A program made the translations under genes and the position numbers. A stretch of DNA of 40,503 bases from positions 1 through 40,503 of the forward strand of contig CAJFVK010000018.1 in NCBI GenBank assembly GCA_904420435.1, read 5' to 3'. Of this stretch, positions 39,084-40,503 are shown one piece after another. Within the stretch, counting starts at the first letter, position 1. Every line of letters begins with the position of its first letter. The notes beneath the pieces are model-generated. The model searched no databases. It worked only from the letters and a program-made list of their open reading frames with translations, and was not told the DNA's origin. The stretch comes from an uncultured Oscillospiraceae bacterium (GTDB taxonomy: Bacteria; Bacillota; Clostridia; Oscillospirales; Oscillospiraceae).

Positions 39084-39766
39084 ACCTCTCCCTCCGGCGG
39101 GCGGCGGTAGACTTTATACCCATGAGGCTCCAATCTCTCGCCGCGCATGTAATCCACAAAGTCAAATCCAGCCCCCTCTAAGGTGTCTATGCTGTAAATA
39201 TAGCCGTTACACACAAGTGCCCATTCTCCGGTGCCATCCTCATAGTCAATCCACACCTTGTCATAGTCCATGCCATCAAGGTCGGCCTGGGTCAGCGGCT
39301 CGTTCGGCGGGGTGAGGGTGCCAATGCGCCGAATCGCCTCATCGGGCGTGTGTCCGTCCCATTTCGGGGCAAACTCAAGCTCCCTGACATGGAACAACCC
39401 CCAATAGGGCTCTATGTCATAGTGATATGTTGCTTGTCCCTCTGGCGTGTCAATACCCACGATGAACATACCATCGTACATAGTACCGTCGTGGTGCCGT
39501 TTGGATTTCCAGGCAATATCAGGCCGCTCATTGCAAATTACACTGAACAATATCGCCCTATGGTGATACAGCTCGTTGAACGTGTGGTATCCATCCGAAG
39601 TATCTCCGGTTATCGGAGGCGGGGTGAGGGTGGGCATATCCTCCAGAATGTCCTGCAACTCAGATAAGCACCATTGCACATCGTTGTTTGCAATCACTCG
39701 ATCTGCAAGGTTGTCATCGTTCAGCGTGTTCAGCTCACGCACCAAATCCAACAGGGAGCTATTCAT
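39080..39766 (-). CDS. phage early protein with TLTPPNE linkers
   Basis: 228 aa; DMPTLTPPPITGD..., GTLTPPNEPLTQADLDGMDYDKVWIDYEDGTGEWALV. Confidence 0.7.
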   Translation of the reverse strand: MNSSLLDLVRELNTLNDDNLADRVIANNDVQWCLSELQDILEDMPTLTPPPITGDTSDGYHTFNELYHHRAILFSVICNERPDIAWKSKRHHDGTMYDGMFIVGIDTPEGQATYHYDIEPYWGLFHVRELEFAPKWDGHTPDEAIRRIGTLTPPNEPLTQADLDGMDYDKVWIDYEDGTGEWALVCNGYIYSIDTLEGAGFDFVDYMRGERLEPHGYKVYRRPPEGEV

Positions 39767-40025
39767 TTTTCATTGCCTCCAATTCCCGCAAATATGCCAA
39801 TATGGCCCGGTACATCCGACACGCACCGGGGAGCAGAGCGCCCCGCAGGCGGGCCTCCGTCCAGCCGATGGTGCGATCCAGCGGCGGCCAGTCGGTTCCG
39901 TACTCGCAGCCGTCCTCCGCCTCCGTCACATCATCCAGCCTGGGGGACGGGTCACAGGCGCAGCGGTGGTAGTCCGTGCCCTCGTCGTTGTCCAGCTCCC
40001 AATAGATGCAGTTTTTACAAATCAT
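39759..40025 (-). CDS. Cys-rich small phage protein (paralog of 1423..1698 +)
   Basis: MICKNCIYWELDNDEGTDYHRCACDPSPRLDDVTEAEDGCEYGTDWPPLDRTIGW... Confidence 0.7.
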   Translation of the reverse strand: MICKNCIYWELDNDEGTDYHRCACDPSPRLDDVTEAEDGCEYGTDWPPLDRTIGWTEARLRGALLPGACRMYRAILAYLRELEAMKNE

Positions 40026-40341
40026 CGCGCAGTTCCTCCAATCTCTCCATCACCATCTGCACGGCCTCGTCAGTAAGTGGCTTCCCGCATACTGGGCAAA
40101 AGTTACTTGGTTTATACTCGGTCACTACGCACTCTGCATTGGGATCGCATTTTTTGCATGGCATATCTTTAAGATTATTTATGCAGAACACACAACTCCG
40201 GCAGCTTTTACATGACCGACACCCAGGAAACACCTTCTCCACCTGCTCCCGGCGCTTATCGCAGTACACCGCCGCCGGGTGGTGCTTATTAAACCAGATA
40301 GACCGCCCTCCGCACGTCACATCAAGGATTTTCTTTTCCAT
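40015..40341 (-). CDS. Cys-rich zinc-ribbon protein (paralog of 1209..1433 +)
   Basis: RREQVEKVFPGCRSCKSCRSCVFC...FCPVCGKPLTDEAVQMVMERLEELRDDL. Confidence 0.65.
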   Translation of the reverse strand: MEKKILDVTCGGRSIWFNKHHPAAVYCDKRREQVEKVFPGCRSCKSCRSCVFCINNLKDMPCKKCDPNAECVVTEYKPSNFCPVCGKPLTDEAVQMVMERLEELRDDL

Positions 40342-40503
40342 ATAGCATCTCCATCTCCTCCGCGCTCAGAATCGGTGCGCGGGTGTTCCAGGCGAGACGG
40401 GTTGCGTAATAGTCATAACTCCAAATAGAAAAGTTAACCCCGCACTCACATTCAATACTTACGGGATCGCCGCCGCTATCAGGGTCATAGAAGGTCGGCT
40501 TCC
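40322..40503 (-). CDS. Lar-like restriction alleviation family protein (partial, runs off window end)
   Basis: KPTFYDPDSGGDPVSIECECGVNFSIWSYDYYATRLAWNTRAPILSAEEMEMLYGKENP*; CxC and AWNTR motif; open to the window edge. Confidence 0.6.
   Translation of the reverse strand, partial: KPTFYDPDSGGDPVSIECECGVNFSIWSYDYYATRLAWNTRAPILSAEEMEMLYGKENP

Noticed and set aside
1-40503. tRNA genes or attachment (att) sites
   Set aside because: No tRNA cloverleaf recognised by eye; no integrase in the window to support att sites.

Overview
The window looks like most of the late region of a contractile-tail (myovirus-like) phage or prophage of a high-GC gut-type Firmicute. It runs rightward and has PBSX/Xkd-like gene order. 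The left arm (1-3800) has an XRE regulator, small zinc-ribbon and TLTPPNE-type genes, and an HUH/Rep-like protein. Then come a KTR-like zinc ribbon, HNH nuclease, DNA methyltransferase, TerS/TerL, portal, ClpP-like protease, capsid, connectors, sheath, tube, tail chaperone with an A_AAA_AAC slippery site, tape measure, LysM/XkdP, XkdQ-U and baseplate J, tail fibres, M15 endolysin, holin, a 1904-aa polyvalent-type protein, and a small terminal module (sigma-r4-like, glycine-zipper protein, 112-aa protein). The right arm (36.66-40.5 kb) is a leftward operon of small Cys-rich/early genes ending in a Lar-like partial CDS. No integrase, tRNA, CRISPR array or reverse transcriptase was recognised. 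The most notable observations are: (i) an inverted near-identical cassette duplication at the two ends, with shared boundary motifs; (ii) a probable toxin/nuclease-like domain inside the 1904-aa protein; (iii) a compact sigma-like/leader-hairpin/palindrome/glycine-zipper transcription unit with overlapping convergent terminators; (iv) frame breaks in a tail fibre and in the endolysin; (v) several perfect palindromes or hairpins, including one inside a tail gene and a REP-like doublet in the baseplate operon. All homology statements come from reading motifs by eye; no searches were run.
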